This document shows positions 44,417-53,886 of a stretch of 64,000 nt of DNA, piece after piece; position 1 is the stretch's first letter; every line of letters begins with the position of its first letter. This DNA is from G965220205 sp965220205 (GTDB lineage: Bacteria > Chloroflexota > Dehalococcoidia > Lucifugimonadales > Australimonadaceae). The notes beneath the pieces were generated by a model that saw nothing but the letters and a program-made list of their open reading frames with translations, had not been told where the DNA came from and ran no database searches. The stretch is from the NCBI GenBank assembly GCA_965220205.1, contig OZ244812.1:1-64000 (forward strand), in the 5' to 3' direction. Made by a program: the position numbers and the translations under genes.

Positions 44417-45736
44417 ATGCCTAGCTACTACATTTGGACCGTCGGTTGCCAGATGAACAAGGCCGACTCCGAGCGCATGGGCGCCGGCCTCGAACAGCTC
44501 GGCCTCGAATGGTCCCCCAACCCCAGGACCGCCGACGTCATCGTCCTCAACAGCTGCGTCGTCCGGCAGCAGGCCGAGGACCGCGTCGTCGGCATGCTCA
44601 CGTCCCTCAAGCCCTGGAAGCAGCGCTTCCCGGATAAAACCCTCGCCCTCATGGGGTGCATGGTCGGCCCCAAGACCGACGACCTCCGCAAGCGCTATCC
44701 CTACGTCGACCTCTTCATGCAGCCGCAGCAGTTCGAGCCCCTCATCGAGATGGTCGGCGACAAGACCGGCGTCGACCCGGACGGATGCGTCGGCCCCCTG
44801 GTCCCCGGCCACCCCTCGGTGACGACCCACGTCCCAATCATCCACGGCTGCGACAAGTTCTGCACCTTCTGCATCATCCCCTACCGGCGCGGACGCGAGG
44901 TCTCCCGCCCCGTCGCGGAGCTCGTCGAGGAGTGCCGGATGCTCGCGGCCCGCGGCGTCCGCGAGGTGACGCTCCTTGGCCAGAACGTCGACTCCTACGG
45001 CCACGACCTGACCGACCCCACCGACCTCGCCGACCTCCTCGAGGCCGTCCACGATCGTGTGCCGGAGCTCGCCCGCATCCGCTTCCTCACCTCGCACCCC
45101 AACGACATGAGCGACCGCATCATCGACGCCGTCGCCGGCCTGCCGCGCGTCATGGAGAACATCAACCTGCCGTTCCAGGCGGGGAACGACGAGGTGCTCG
45201 CGAACATGCGGCGCGGCTACACGAACGCTCAGTACCGCGAGCTCGCCGCCCGCATCCGCGAGGCTGTCCCAGGCGTCGCCATGGTCACCGACCTCATCGT
45301 CGGCTTCCCCGGCGAGACCGAGGCCCAATTCGAGGACTCGCTTGCGATGGTCCAGGACCTCCGCTTCGACAAGGTCCACGTGGCCATGTACTCGACCCGC
45401 CCAAACACCTACGCCGAGCGGAAGATGACCGACGACGTCCCTCAAGAAGAGAAGCACCGCCGTCTCAAGGCCATCGAGTCCGCCCAGGAATCCATCCTCG
45501 CCGAGATCAACAACGCCTACTTCGGCACCACTCAACAGGTCCTCGTAGACGCCCGCAAAGGCGATCGCTGGCAATCCCGCACCCGCAACGACAAGCTCGT
45601 CTTCATCGACGCCGCCGACGGCGACGGCGTGACGCTAGGCGACGTGCGAGATGTCCGCATCACCCGCACCACGCCGTGGTCGTTGGGTGGCAAGCAGTCT
45701 CGTCTACCAGCCGAAGGCTATGAAGCTGAACGTTGA
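44417..45736 (+). CDS. miaB: tRNA-2-methylthio-N6-dimethylallyladenosine synthase
   Basis: 439 residues. Radical-SAM methylthiotransferase: N-terminal UPF0004 domain with its three Cys residues (TVGCQMN, LNSCVV, ALMGCM), radical-SAM motif CDKFCTFCIIPYRRG near residue 150, and a C-terminal TRAM domain (TQQVLVDARKGDRWQSRTRN). Adds a methylthio group to i6A37 of tRNAs reading UNN codons, using two 4Fe-4S clusters. The length is normal and all the cluster cysteines are present. Confidence 0.95.
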   Translation: MPSYYIWTVGCQMNKADSERMGAGLEQLGLEWSPNPRTADVIVLNSCVVRQQAEDRVVGMLTSLKPWKQRFPDKTLALMGCMVGPKTDDLRKRYPYVDLFMQPQQFEPLIEMVGDKTGVDPDGCVGPLVPGHPSVTTHVPIIHGCDKFCTFCIIPYRRGREVSRPVAELVEECRMLAARGVREVTLLGQNVDSYGHDLTDPTDLADLLEAVHDRVPELARIRFLTSHPNDMSDRIIDAVAGLPRVMENINLPFQAGNDEVLANMRRGYTNAQYRELAARIREAVPGVAMVTDLIVGFPGETEAQFEDSLAMVQDLRFDKVHVAMYSTRPNTYAERKMTDDVPQEEKHRRLKAIESAQESILAEINNAYFGTTQQVLVDARKGDRWQSRTRNDKLVFIDAADGDGVTLGDVRDVRITRTTPWSLGGKQSRLPAEGYEAER

Positions 45737-45920
45737 CAAGGAAGCCGACGCCCTCTACCTGCGTCTCGACGACTCCCCCATAGTCGAGTCCGAGGAGGTC
45801 TCGCCAGGGGTCGTGCTCGACTACAACGAATCGAACGAAGTGGTGGGCGTCGAGATGCTCCATCTCTCGAAACGGTCCTCCACTCTGAACCTCTCCGCCT
45901 TGGAGTTCGAGACTGTCTGA
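45720..45920 (+). CDS. DUF2283 family small protein
   Basis: 66 residues. KLNVDKEADALYLRLDDSPI, then SPGVVLDYNESNEVVGVEML, is the standard DUF2283 pattern. Function unknown; some family members sit beside toxin-like genes, but none is seen here. Its ATG lies inside the end of miaB (17-bp overlap), with GAAGG upstream. Confidence 0.85.
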   Translation: MKLNVDKEADALYLRLDDSPIVESEEVSPGVVLDYNESNEVVGVEMLHLSKRSSTLNLSALEFETV

Positions 45921-45985
45921 CTGTGGCGGCGACGCGCGCTGTCCGTTCTTCCTACCCCTGTTGAACGACGGTCCGTGGTTGCGAG

Positions 45986-46594
45986 TCAGGATGCCACTCG
46001 CTCCTCCCTGGTGAATAGGAACGCCAAGTGCGCAGTGAGCGTTCCGAAGAGTGCGATTCCCCCCAACTGCAAAGGCACGGACGCCAAACGCCCTACGCCG
46101 CTAGATGGCGCGAGATCTCCGTATCCGACTGTGGATATGGTTACGACGCCCCACCAAAGCGCGTCGCCGAAAGTCGGGAACGTATCGGCTTCTATCGTCC
46201 GTTCAATGCAGGCGCACAAGACTACGAGGAGGATCATGTAGATGACTAGTCGTTCCACCGAGAGAGCGTGACGTAGTCCAGCGTGCACGCGGAAAGCATA
46301 GACTACTAACCTGAGTACCCTAAAGGGACGTAGAGGGGCTGCTACAACCAGCAGCGCATCTACCCAGTGAGCCCGGAGATATGACCCTCTTTGTGTAGAA
46401 AGACCAAGCCGCACACAGAAGTCCGCCGCAAACATAAGCCAAACGGCTAGGTCCAATTGGCCGGAGACGCCTACGTCCTCATCCCATAGCGGACTCATGA
46501 GCAATGGTATAGTCAGAATGGCCAGTATGGTTAAAGGAGTCTCCGTCAAGCGTTCGACCCTCTCCAACACTTGCTCTCGTCGCGCCTGATTCAT
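45986..46594 (-). CDS. Six-helix potassium channel
   Basis: 202 residues from ATG at 46594 after GGAGGGG. Six hydrophobic segments; the fourth carries spaced arginines (PLRPFRVLRLVVYAFRVH) like a voltage sensor, and the pore loop has the selectivity filter TVGYGD (GVVTISTVGYGDLAP). No cytoplasmic RCK domain follows. Ion-conducting subunit, probably a tetramer in the cytoplasmic membrane. GC is lower than in neighbours. Confidence 0.9.
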   Translation of the reverse strand: MNQARREQVLERVERLTETPLTILAILTIPLLMSPLWDEDVGVSGQLDLAVWLMFAADFCVRLGLSTQRGSYLRAHWVDALLVVAAPLRPFRVLRLVVYAFRVHAGLRHALSVERLVIYMILLVVLCACIERTIEADTFPTFGDALWWGVVTISTVGYGDLAPSSGVGRLASVPLQLGGIALFGTLTAHLAFLFTREERVAS

Positions 46595-47086
46595 TCTGCT
46601 ACCCCTCCGTCTGAGGCTCGCCACGAATTCTGAAGAAACCGCTCATCAACCGATTCTATGATGTAGATTTGAGGCGACTATGTTCGCGTATACGGAACGA
46701 CCTCACGTCGTTTAGATACGGAATGAATTGTGTGCCTTGTGGCCCCAAACGGCCCAACTCCAATCGTTGATCGCTGACCGAAAGTAGACTTCCTTCGCTA
46801 CTCTCTCCGACAAGGCCATTGGCGCGGAGATTGGGCGGATGCACAGGCGATGTTGGGGTAGCGATGAATCACCACGGGATGCGACTAGTGTAGCCAGGGC
46901 AGGGGCCCAGTCAATCGAGTGCCGCCCAGCGTTGCCTCGCCCACAGTCTGAGCATTTCGTGATGCTCCCCCCCACGACAACCGCCCCTTCCCCGCCCCTC
47001 CCCGACCGCCTACGATGGTCGAGACCTTCGGCTCCTCCCGTCTGCGCGAGGCGGGACAGCAACGGCCCGGTCTGGAGCGCCTGCCA
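46595..47086. other. Intergenic stretch, lower GC
   Basis: About 490 bp between the divergent channel and nadC genes. No gene is convincing on either strand; a 102-codon frame at 46839 has low-complexity composition. I see no stable RNA. Confidence 0.4.
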
Positions 47087-47128
47087 GACTCAGGAGCGGA
47101 ATGAGACCAAATGGGACCAATGGAGACC
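47087..47128. repeat. GACTCA / AAATG triad motif, copy 1
   Basis: GACTCA, then 7 bases later three units AATGAGACC, AATGGGACC and AATGGAGACC spaced about one DNA turn apart. Two other copies are at 52970 and 59704. Confidence 0.55.
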
Positions 47129-47191
47129 GTTTAGAAATCATCTCTGATGGACGAAAAGGGCGGCAGGCGCGGATGCCTCGCACGCCGCTCG

Positions 47192-47233
47192 TGTGACCGC
47201 CGTCACAATCCCTCCGTCCCGTCGCTGTACAAT
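47192..47233 (+). promoter_or_regulatory. nadC promoter with CRP/FNR-like palindrome
   Basis: TGTGACCGCCGTCACA (47192-47207) is a perfect TGTGA-N6-TCACA site, the consensus half-sites of CRP-type regulators. A -10 box, TACAAT, is at 47228-47233, so the palindrome centre falls about 41 bp before the expected start of transcription, the classic class II activator position. The ATG of nadC is 36 bp past the -10. Confidence 0.6.
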
Positions 47234-47268
47234 CCTCTCACCCTGCGATCCATGCACGAGGTGACGCG

Positions 47269-48123
47269 ATGCTCCACCACTGGCACGGGACGATTCAGCT
47301 CATCCACATGGCCCTGGCCGAAGACGAGGTCGCCTACGACCCCACCTCCTCGCTGCTGCCGGACGACCTGACGAGCGAGGCGCTGATGATGCCCAAGGCC
47401 GACGGCGTGCTCGCGGGCGTCGACATTGCCCTCGAGGTGTTCCGGCAGGTCGACCCCGACCTCGAAACAGCCCGGTTCGTCGACGACGGCTCGCCCGTCG
47501 AGCGGGGGATGTACGTCGCCGCCATACGCGGCCGCATGTCGAGCATCCTCCGCGCCGAGCGCACCGCCTTGAACTTCGTCCAGCGCATGAGCGGCATCGC
47601 GACCGCAACCAACGAGTTCGTCCGCAGGATTGAAGGCCTTCCCGCACAGGTCATCGACACGCGCAAGACGGTCCCCGGGATGCGCATGCTCGACAAGTAT
47701 GCCGTGCGCATGGGCGGCGGACACAACCATCGCATGAGCACCGGCGACGGCGTCCTCATCAAGGACAACCACATCGCGGCCATGGCCACGCGCGGCGAGA
47801 GCATGACCGCCCTCATCCAACGGGCCAAGCGCGAGGCCGCCCACACCATCCGCGTCGAGGTCGAATGCGACACCCTCGACCAGGTCCGCGAGGCCGTCGA
47901 CGCGGGCGCCGACATCATCCTCTTCGACAACATGACCCCGGAGCAGATGAAGGAGGGCGTGGACATCTGCCGGGGCCGCGCCCTCACCGAGGCCTCGGGC
48001 GGCATCACCATCGACAACGTCCGCGAGGCGGCGGAGGCTGGCGTCGACCTCCTCTCCTCCGGCTCGATCACCCACTCCGTCAAGGCCTTGGACATCAGCC
48101 TGGAAGTCCGCCCAAACGGGTGA
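47269..48123 (+). CDS. nadC: Nicotinate-nucleotide diphosphorylase (quinolinate phosphoribosyltransferase)
   Basis: 284 residues. Family core DTRKTVPGMRMLDKYAVRMG, GGGHNHRMSTGDGVLIKDNH, VEVECDTLDQ, DIILFDNMTPEQM and EASGGITIDNV are all present. Makes nicotinate mononucleotide from quinolinate and PRPP in NAD synthesis. nadA and nadB are not in the window. The stop overlaps the start of the next gene (GTGA). Confidence 0.93.
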   Translation: MLHHWHGTIQLIHMALAEDEVAYDPTSSLLPDDLTSEALMMPKADGVLAGVDIALEVFRQVDPDLETARFVDDGSPVERGMYVAAIRGRMSSILRAERTALNFVQRMSGIATATNEFVRRIEGLPAQVIDTRKTVPGMRMLDKYAVRMGGGHNHRMSTGDGVLIKDNHIAAMATRGESMTALIQRAKREAAHTIRVEVECDTLDQVREAVDAGADIILFDNMTPEQMKEGVDICRGRALTEASGGITIDNVREAAEAGVDLLSSGSITHSVKALDISLEVRPNG

Positions 48124-49391
48124 ATCCGCTCCGCCTCGGCCTCATCGCTGCAGGGCTGCTCGCCATCGCGGCGTGCGGCGGCGCCGCGCCCGACGCCCCG
48201 GCGCCCCCCGACGCCCAGCGCATCGTCTTCGTAGGGCCACGGTTTGACGTCTGGACCGTCCGGGAGGACGGCGAGGGTCTCGAGCACATCGCGGGCGAGG
48301 GCGACTCTGACAGCTCCGTGACCCTCGCATCGTCCCGTCCCCAGCGGGCCGAGGGAGCCCGCTACACCTGGCCCACGTGGTCGCCCGACGGAACGCGTGT
48401 CGCGCTCTCCCGCATCCCCGGCCTTGGAGAGGACTCCGTCGCCGGACTCGTTGTGAGCGACCCGACCGGCGGACCGGAGCGGCAGCTGCACCAGACGCGC
48501 CGCGGCTCCCTGGGCTTCGTCGCCAGAGAAGCTCCGCACTACGCTCTCTGGGCGCCGACCTCGCAGTTCCTCTCCTTCGTAGCCCCGAGGGCGCCGGGCC
48601 GGGGACTCGGCCTCTTCTCCGTCGACCCCGAGCACGGAGACCCCCACCAGGTCGCGGCCAACGCCCCGCTCTACCACGTCTGGTCGCCGGACGGGACGTT
48701 CATGCTGGCGCACCGGCGCGAGGACCTGCTGCTGCACGACTCGGGGGACCACTCGACGCTCGACCTCGGCGCCCGCTCGCTCCGGTATCGCGTGCCGGCG
48801 TTCACCCCCGACGGCGAGCGCATCGCCTACGTCGTCGACGAGGGCGGCACGGGCAAGCTCGTCACCTCAAAGGTCGACGGGTCGGACCGCGTCACGGTGA
48901 TGGACGTCCCCGGCGAGGCTGCCTTCGCCTACTCGCCCGCCGGCGGACACATCGCCGTCGCGATGAGGCAGTCGTCGGCGCCGCTCTACGACAAACTGTT
49001 CATTGTGGACGAGGACGGCGCAGGCGCTGACGAGCCGCTCTTGAGCGGCCCCACGGTGGCGTTCTACTGGTCGCCGGACGGCTCGCGCCTAGCCCACGTT
49101 GCCCTAGGCGACCCCGCAGCGTGGCAGATAGTCGACCTCGCCTCCCGGGAGACACGTCGGCTGACCAACTTCACGCCCACCGCGGACTTCCTCACCCACC
49201 TCCAGTTCTTCGACCAGTTCGCCCCGTCCCATCTCGTATGGTCGGCCGACTCGACGAAACTCACCTTCGCCGGCAGCGTCGAGGGCGGCGCGAGCATGCA
49301 AGTCTGGATCCTCGACGCCGTCGGCGACGCTCCCCCGCGCTCCGTCGCCGACGGTCGCCTCGCCTTCTGGGTTCCCGCGCCGCCTGGGTAG
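48120..49391 (+). CDS. Lipoprotein with TolB/WD40-like propeller repeats
   Basis: 423 residues from GTG overlapping the nadC stop. Type II signal peptide LGLIAAGLLAIAACGG. The mature part has repeated blades with WSPDG (PTWSPDGTRVALSR, HVWSPDGTFMLAH, FYWSPDGSRLAHV) and AFTPDGERIAYV, as in PD40/TolB-type beta-propellers. Membrane-anchored, extracytoplasmic, probably a binding protein. Translationally coupled to nadC, though a functional link is unclear. Confidence 0.85.
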   Translation: MNPLRLGLIAAGLLAIAACGGAAPDAPAPPDAQRIVFVGPRFDVWTVREDGEGLEHIAGEGDSDSSVTLASSRPQRAEGARYTWPTWSPDGTRVALSRIPGLGEDSVAGLVVSDPTGGPERQLHQTRRGSLGFVAREAPHYALWAPTSQFLSFVAPRAPGRGLGLFSVDPEHGDPHQVAANAPLYHVWSPDGTFMLAHRREDLLLHDSGDHSTLDLGARSLRYRVPAFTPDGERIAYVVDEGGTGKLVTSKVDGSDRVTVMDVPGEAAFAYSPAGGHIAVAMRQSSAPLYDKLFIVDEDGAGADEPLLSGPTVAFYWSPDGSRLAHVALGDPAAWQIVDLASRETRRLTNFTPTADFLTHLQFFDQFAPSHLVWSADSTKLTFAGSVEGGASMQVWILDAVGDAPPRSVADGRLAFWVPAPPG

Positions 49392-49715
49392 GTTCGTGGC
49401 GGGGAGGTTGCCGCCCCACGCGGCGTGGCGCGGGCGGGGCCCGATGGGTAGACTCATACGGTGCTGTCGCAGATGGCGACGGGTTGCATGCAAATTGAGA
49501 GGGTTGGAGGAGAGGCGCATGGACGGCGGGAACAGGTGCTGGTGGCCTTCACCCTGTGCAGTGCGACAGGCTCAAAGAAGATGACCCTGAGGTCAAGCAG
49601 TGTCTGCACGCCCGACTTGCGAGAGATTCCTCGCAGGCTTCCGAGGCTCATGTCTGTCCATGTCCAAGATGCTGGCCTACGGCGGTGAAACTGCCCCTTA
49701 GTACGAGGCGACGAT
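49392..49715. other. Intergenic stretch before NACHT gene
   Basis: About 320 bp. It includes a 21-codon frame with a good ribosome site (GGAGGAGAGGCGC before ATG at 49519) and several longer frames of doubtful composition. It may hold remnants of a gene or the promoter of the NACHT gene. Nothing firmly supported. Confidence 0.35.
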
Positions 49716-51989
49716 ATGAACAACGCGGATGCAATCTTTGAGAACGAAGTAAGAGTAATAGCACGTCTTCTATGGCCCGCTTCCGCGTTCTCTGGTTCAG
49801 CCAAGGAAGGTGGCCGTGAGCGTGACGGAGTATTTGTCACTGACGAAATGGTACATCTAATCGAATGTACTACTTCCCGCCGCAAAGACAAGGCTGAATA
49901 CGACACTAAGAAACTTGTAGACCTATGCCACGTAATGCTAAAGAGATTTCCGACCAAGGGCGTTAAGGGATACTTCTTGACCCGCGAAGAACCGACAGTT
50001 GAACAACGACAGGTAGTTCGCAAGCTCGGAGCCTCCCTTGTTGTCAGCCTCTCGTATGCTCAATTCCGTGGCCAGATGATAGATGCTCATTCCTATTTGG
50101 CTTGCCGAATGGAATATCCTTTTGGCAGCATGTTTGACCCTGAAACACAGTCTCGTGTCACACCTTCGAAACTAATACCACCTCAATTCATTACGCAATC
50201 TGGGGACGTTCTTGGTGTAGCGGATATCTGTCAGAAAATAGATGACGGCGAAACACTCCTTTTGGTCGGCGACTATGGGACAGGTAAGAGTACCACTTTA
50301 CGTGAGGTGTTTGCCCAGCTAAGGTCGCGTTATTTTTCGGAGGGCACCGGTCGCTTCCCCGTACACCTCAATCTGCGCGACCACAATGGTCAGACCAATC
50401 CTGCTGAGGCACTAGAAAGACACGCCCGAAACATAGGGTTTGGATCACCACATCACCTGGTTAGGGCGTGGTATGCGGGTTTCTTAACGTTGATTCTGGA
50501 TGGGTTTGACGAGATTGGTGTTGTTGGCTGGTCAGGGCAAGCTAGGCGACTGCGTGATGTGAGATTCGCGTCAATGGAACTAATACGCAACTTCCTTCGG
50601 GGTCCTTCGCATACAGGAGTCGTTATTGCAGGAAGGCAACACTACTTTGATAGCGACAGTGAACTTGCCAGTGCTTTGGGTTTGAACCAACGCTACAGCC
50701 GTCTCGACCTTCGCGATTTTACGGACGACCAAGTCCAGGAGTTCCTAGATAAGAGAGGCTGGGCGGCACGCATACCTAGTTGGCTCCCGTCCAGGCCTCT
50801 TCTGCTCGGCTATCTATGCGCGAAAGGCATGCTACAGGAGGTAATGGCCGTCGACCAGTACTCTACTCCCGCCGCAGGATGGGATGCCCTCTTGGAACTA
50901 GTCGCGAATCGGGAAGCTGAGATTGAGGCGGGAGTAGATGGACTAGCGGTTAGGCAGATTATAGAGACCCTGGCGACCAAGGCGCGCATCAGGAATGATG
51001 GGATGGGATCGTTGTCGTTGGAGGAAATACTCACTTCCTTTCATAGCGTCTGCGGTTTTGCGCCCGATGACCGAGGCATGCTGCTCCTCCAAAGATTGCC
51101 TGGACTTGGAGCGGCTACGGCGGAGGACGGCTCTCGTGACTTTATAGACGCTGACCTTGCGGACGCGGCTAGAGCGGGCGACATTTGGCGATTTGTGCAG
51201 GACCCATATTCGTTCCAAATTGATAGTCCTACAAATTGGCAAACAACTTTGGACCAACTTGGAATAGAGATTGCTGCCCGACGGTGCCACTTGGGCCGTT
51301 TCAATGAAGGGAAGCTGCGCACTGCCCTCCAACGAGCTTCTAGGGACGGAGAACAGAATGCGCTGTGCATGGACCTAGTCCAGGTAGGCAAGGAAATGGG
51401 ATTCGGAACTGAAGTTCATCCGGTGACTATACGAAACATTGCAATCAGAAGCGTCTCATTTGGCGATGACTCACTGGATTTTTCCAGCATCTCATTTCGG
51501 GATTGTTTGTTCCAGCGCTTGGAGATTGACGTTTCGGCGGAAACTGCGTTATTGCCGAAGTTCTATGGATCGTATGTAGGAATACTCGATGGCCGAGTAT
51601 CTCAGATGGACCTTCCGAAAGATGTGTTCGATGATGCCTGCGTCTTCGACTCCTTTGGAGAGGGCTCGCAAAACACGGCAGCGATTCTGAGGTTGCCGTT
51701 GTCAACGGGCCCTAAGGTTCTTTTGACGGTTCTGAAAAAGCTCTACCTACAGCCCGGAGCAGGCAGAAAACAGTCGGCGTTGTTTCGTGGTCTAGATCAC
51801 AGGGCGAGGAGTCTAGTGCCAGATGTCCTCGATCTCTTAGTGAAGGAGGGCTTGACGGTCAGATCGGCCGTAGGGGAGGAAACAGTGTGGCTTCCGACTA
51901 GATCAGAATCTGCCCGAGTGCGTCGATTGCTATCGTCGCCTGTGCAGAGCAATGATCGCCTGATCAGCCAGGCAGACTCCATAAATTGA
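49716..51989 (+). CDS. NACHT NTPase with nuclease-like N-terminus, putative phage defence
   Basis: 757 residues. The N-terminal 110 residues look like a PD-(D/E)xK-type nuclease with the charged pair in RERDGVF (Asp37) and HLIECTTSRRKDKAE (Glu50). Then a NACHT ATPase: Walker A GDYGTGKST at 185-193, Walker B LILDGFDEIG at about 259-268 (the DGFDE of NACHT), and VIAGRQHYF sensor. A helical sensor region of about 350 residues ends the protein. Bacterial NACHT proteins are known antiphage sensors that switch on an N-terminal effector. Base composition is clearly lower in GC than both neighbours, indicating horizontal gain. It stands alone, with no helper genes. Confidence 0.85.
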   Translation: MNNADAIFENEVRVIARLLWPASAFSGSAKEGGRERDGVFVTDEMVHLIECTTSRRKDKAEYDTKKLVDLCHVMLKRFPTKGVKGYFLTREEPTVEQRQVVRKLGASLVVSLSYAQFRGQMIDAHSYLACRMEYPFGSMFDPETQSRVTPSKLIPPQFITQSGDVLGVADICQKIDDGETLLLVGDYGTGKSTTLREVFAQLRSRYFSEGTGRFPVHLNLRDHNGQTNPAEALERHARNIGFGSPHHLVRAWYAGFLTLILDGFDEIGVVGWSGQARRLRDVRFASMELIRNFLRGPSHTGVVIAGRQHYFDSDSELASALGLNQRYSRLDLRDFTDDQVQEFLDKRGWAARIPSWLPSRPLLLGYLCAKGMLQEVMAVDQYSTPAAGWDALLELVANREAEIEAGVDGLAVRQIIETLATKARIRNDGMGSLSLEEILTSFHSVCGFAPDDRGMLLLQRLPGLGAATAEDGSRDFIDADLADAARAGDIWRFVQDPYSFQIDSPTNWQTTLDQLGIEIAARRCHLGRFNEGKLRTALQRASRDGEQNALCMDLVQVGKEMGFGTEVHPVTIRNIAIRSVSFGDDSLDFSSISFRDCLFQRLEIDVSAETALLPKFYGSYVGILDGRVSQMDLPKDVFDDACVFDSFGEGSQNTAAILRLPLSTGPKVLLTVLKKLYLQPGAGRKQSALFRGLDHRARSLVPDVLDLLVKEGLTVRSAVGEETVWLPTRSESARVRRLLSSPVQSNDRLISQADSIN

Positions 51990-52200
51990 CCCTAATTGGA
52001 AGGAAGAGGGAAAGCGGATAACGCAAGGAATGCCGGCGAAGAGGCGGGAAGGTGGAGGCAGCATTGAACGTGATACGTGAAGGTCTGGTCCCTGGGATTG
52101 GTGAGGGAGCGAGGGCAGAGACCGCTGAAGTTCGGCGAAGCACGGCACGCCCCTCGCCCGCTGAGCGGCAGCCCTCGGCCCAGCGGGGGCCTAGCCCGCC

Positions 52201-52866
52201 CTAGCCCGCCAGAGCCGAGACGACCTCGGCGAGCGACATCTCCGCCAGCGAGCCGAGCCGCAGGTCGGCGTGGCCGATGGCCATCTGCGCCGTCAGCGGG
52301 TTCGGCACGACAACGCAACGAAGCCCCGCGGCCTTCGCGGCTGTCACCCCGTTCGGCGAGTCCTCGATCGCGAAAGCCTCTTGCGCCTCGGCCCCCAGCC
52401 GTTCGAGCGCGAGCGTGTACAGCTCCGGGTCCGGCTTGGTCTGCCGCACGTCCTCCCGCGCGCATACCACGTCGAACGACGTCAGCAGCCCGAGCCTGCC
52501 AAGATGTCCGTTCACCCACTCGCGGCTCGAGCTCGACGCCACCGCCAGCCGAAGCCCCGCCTCCTTCGCCTGCTCGATGTGCGCCGCGACGCCCTCCCGG
52601 GCTGGGAGCGCCTGGACCACGTCGTGTTGCTGCTGCCGCGCCCGCGTCCGCACCGCTTCTCGGTCGACCGCGCGGCCCAACCGGGCTTCGAAGTAGTCGA
52701 ACAGAGAATCGCGATGCCCCGATCCCCCGACCACGCCCGCCCAAACGTCGAGCGCAAGCTCCACGCCGGACTCCGCGAAGATAGCCCGGTACGTGTTATA
52801 GATGGGCTGCTCCGTCTCGACGATCAGGCCGTCGAAGTCGAAGACGATGGCTCGGAGAGGACTCAT
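52201..52866 (-). CDS. HAD-family phosphatase (beta-phosphoglucomutase-like)
   Basis: 221 residues from ATG at 52866. HAD motif I IVFDFDGLIVETE (nucleophile first Asp), motif II VASSSS, motif III Lys in RQTKPDPELY, motif IV IEDSPNGV. The four-helix cap between motifs I and II puts it in the beta-phosphoglucomutase/phosphoglycolate-phosphatase group. Acts on a small phosphorylated substrate in the cytoplasm; which one is unclear. A GATAAT box ends 6 bases before the ATG, so the mRNA may be leaderless. Confidence 0.88.
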   Translation of the reverse strand: MSPLRAIVFDFDGLIVETEQPIYNTYRAIFAESGVELALDVWAGVVGGSGHRDSLFDYFEARLGRAVDREAVRTRARQQQHDVVQALPAREGVAAHIEQAKEAGLRLAVASSSSREWVNGHLGRLGLLTSFDVVCAREDVRQTKPDPELYTLALERLGAEAQEAFAIEDSPNGVTAAKAAGLRCVVVPNPLTAQMAIGHADLRLGSLAEMSLAEVVSALAG

Positions 52867-52872
52867 GCTCTG

Positions 52873-52878
52873 ATTATC
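52873..52878 (-). promoter_or_regulatory. -10 box of leaderless HAD transcript
   Basis: GATAAT on the minus strand with 6 bases to the ATG at 52866. Transcription would start at or next to the initiation codon. Confidence 0.5.
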
Positions 52879-52969
52879 GCATTGCCGCCGCGACACGCGC
52901 CCATTGCCCGTTTGCTCTCCCCCTCTTACCTATCCTGCCCCCCCTCGGGGGCGCCGGCGTACGGCCGGG

Positions 52970-53013
52970 GACTCAGAAGGGAAATGACACAAATTGATAC
53001 AAAATGTTACAGA
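52970..53013. repeat. GACTCA / AAATG triad motif, copy 2
   Basis: GACTCA, then AAATGACAC, AAATTGATAC and AAAATGTTAC in succession. Same layout as 47087 and 59704. Confidence 0.55.
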
Positions 53014-53066
53014 GAAAAAGGGAGCCGCCCTCAGGGGTCGGGTCCTGGCCCCAGAGGACGAATGCC

Positions 53067-53886
53067 CTAGGGCGTGTTCACACTAACGTAGGGCATCGTA
53101 GATAAGCGCCGATAGGATGAAGCCCATGTAGAGGGCGTCCAGCTTATCGAAGCGGGAGAAGACACGGCGGAACCCCTTCAGCCGCCGGAACAGCCGCTCC
53201 ACCTCGTTGCGCCTCTTGTACAACTCCCGGTCGTACTGCCACGGGGCGACCCGGAGCTTGAGCGGCGGCACAACGGGCGTGTATCCCAGGTCCATCGCCA
53301 GTTGGCGCGTCTCGTTCCCTTCGTACGCCCGGTCCATCAGGAGCGGCAACTGCTCGCGCTGGCGCCCCAAGCGGCGGAGCAGCTTGCGCCCTTCCGGCGC
53401 GTCGCCAGCCTGCCCGGGGGAGAGCGCGAGGGTCACGGCCGTTCGAGCATCCGCGGCAACCAGATGAATCTTGGTGGTCCATCCGCCGCGGGACTTCCCG
53501 ATGGACTGGGGGCCACTTTTTTTCGTGCGCCCGTGCCGTCAGGGTGCACCTTGACGATGGTGCTGTCTAGGGAGACGGCTTCCAGCTTGATGCGCACGAT
53601 CTGCTCGCGCTGCAGGTGCTCGAACACCCGGTCCAGCACCCCGCTCGTGGCCCAGCGGTTCATGCGGGTGTAGATCGTGTGCCACCGTCCGAACCGTTCG
53701 GGGAGCCCCCGCCACTTGCAGCCGTTCTCGGTCACGTACAAGATGGCGTTGAGGACTTGCCGGTTGGAGATGCGCACGTTGCCGCGCTGGACGGGCAGGA
53801 AGGGGGCAATGCGTTGGTACTGCGCTTCGGTGAGTTCCATGCCCCCAGCATACCAGAATAGACCCGTTAGTGTGAACACGCCCTAG
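53067..53886 (-). mobile_element. IS5-family insertion sequence, complete
   Basis: Perfect terminal inverted repeats GGGCGTGTTCACACTAACG (left) and its complement on the right. Flanked by CTAG on both sides (53067-53070 and 53883-53886), which fits the 4-bp YTAR target of IS5. About 812 bp between the CTAG copies. One transposase in two overlapping frames. The right CTAG contains the stop codon of the gene at 53883-54713, so the element landed exactly at that stop. Confidence 0.92.
53083..53840 (-). CDS. IS5-family transposase, two frames joined at an A7 slip site
   Basis: Frame A starts at the ATG at 53840 (MELTEAQYQRIAPFLPVQRG, then DUF4096-type HTH domain with WRGLPERFGRWHTIYTRMNR and the first catalytic Asp in SLDSTIVKVH). 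Frame B resumes with KSGPQSIGKSRGGWTTKIH and carries the DDE remainder (LLMDRAYEGNE, RNEVERLFRRLKGFRRVF). The switch falls at AAAAAAA near 53517-53523, typical of programmed frameshifting in this IS group. All parts look intact, so the element may be active. Confidence 0.9.

Noticed and set aside
46839..47147. 102-codon forward frame upstream of nadC
   Set aside because: Low-complexity Pro/Arg/Ser composition, overlaps the repeat motif at 47087, no homology pattern.
49461..49741. Short forward frames before the NACHT gene
   Set aside because: Mutually overlapping frames with low-quality composition; no conserved motif. One 21-codon frame at 49519 has a good ribosome site but nothing else supports it.
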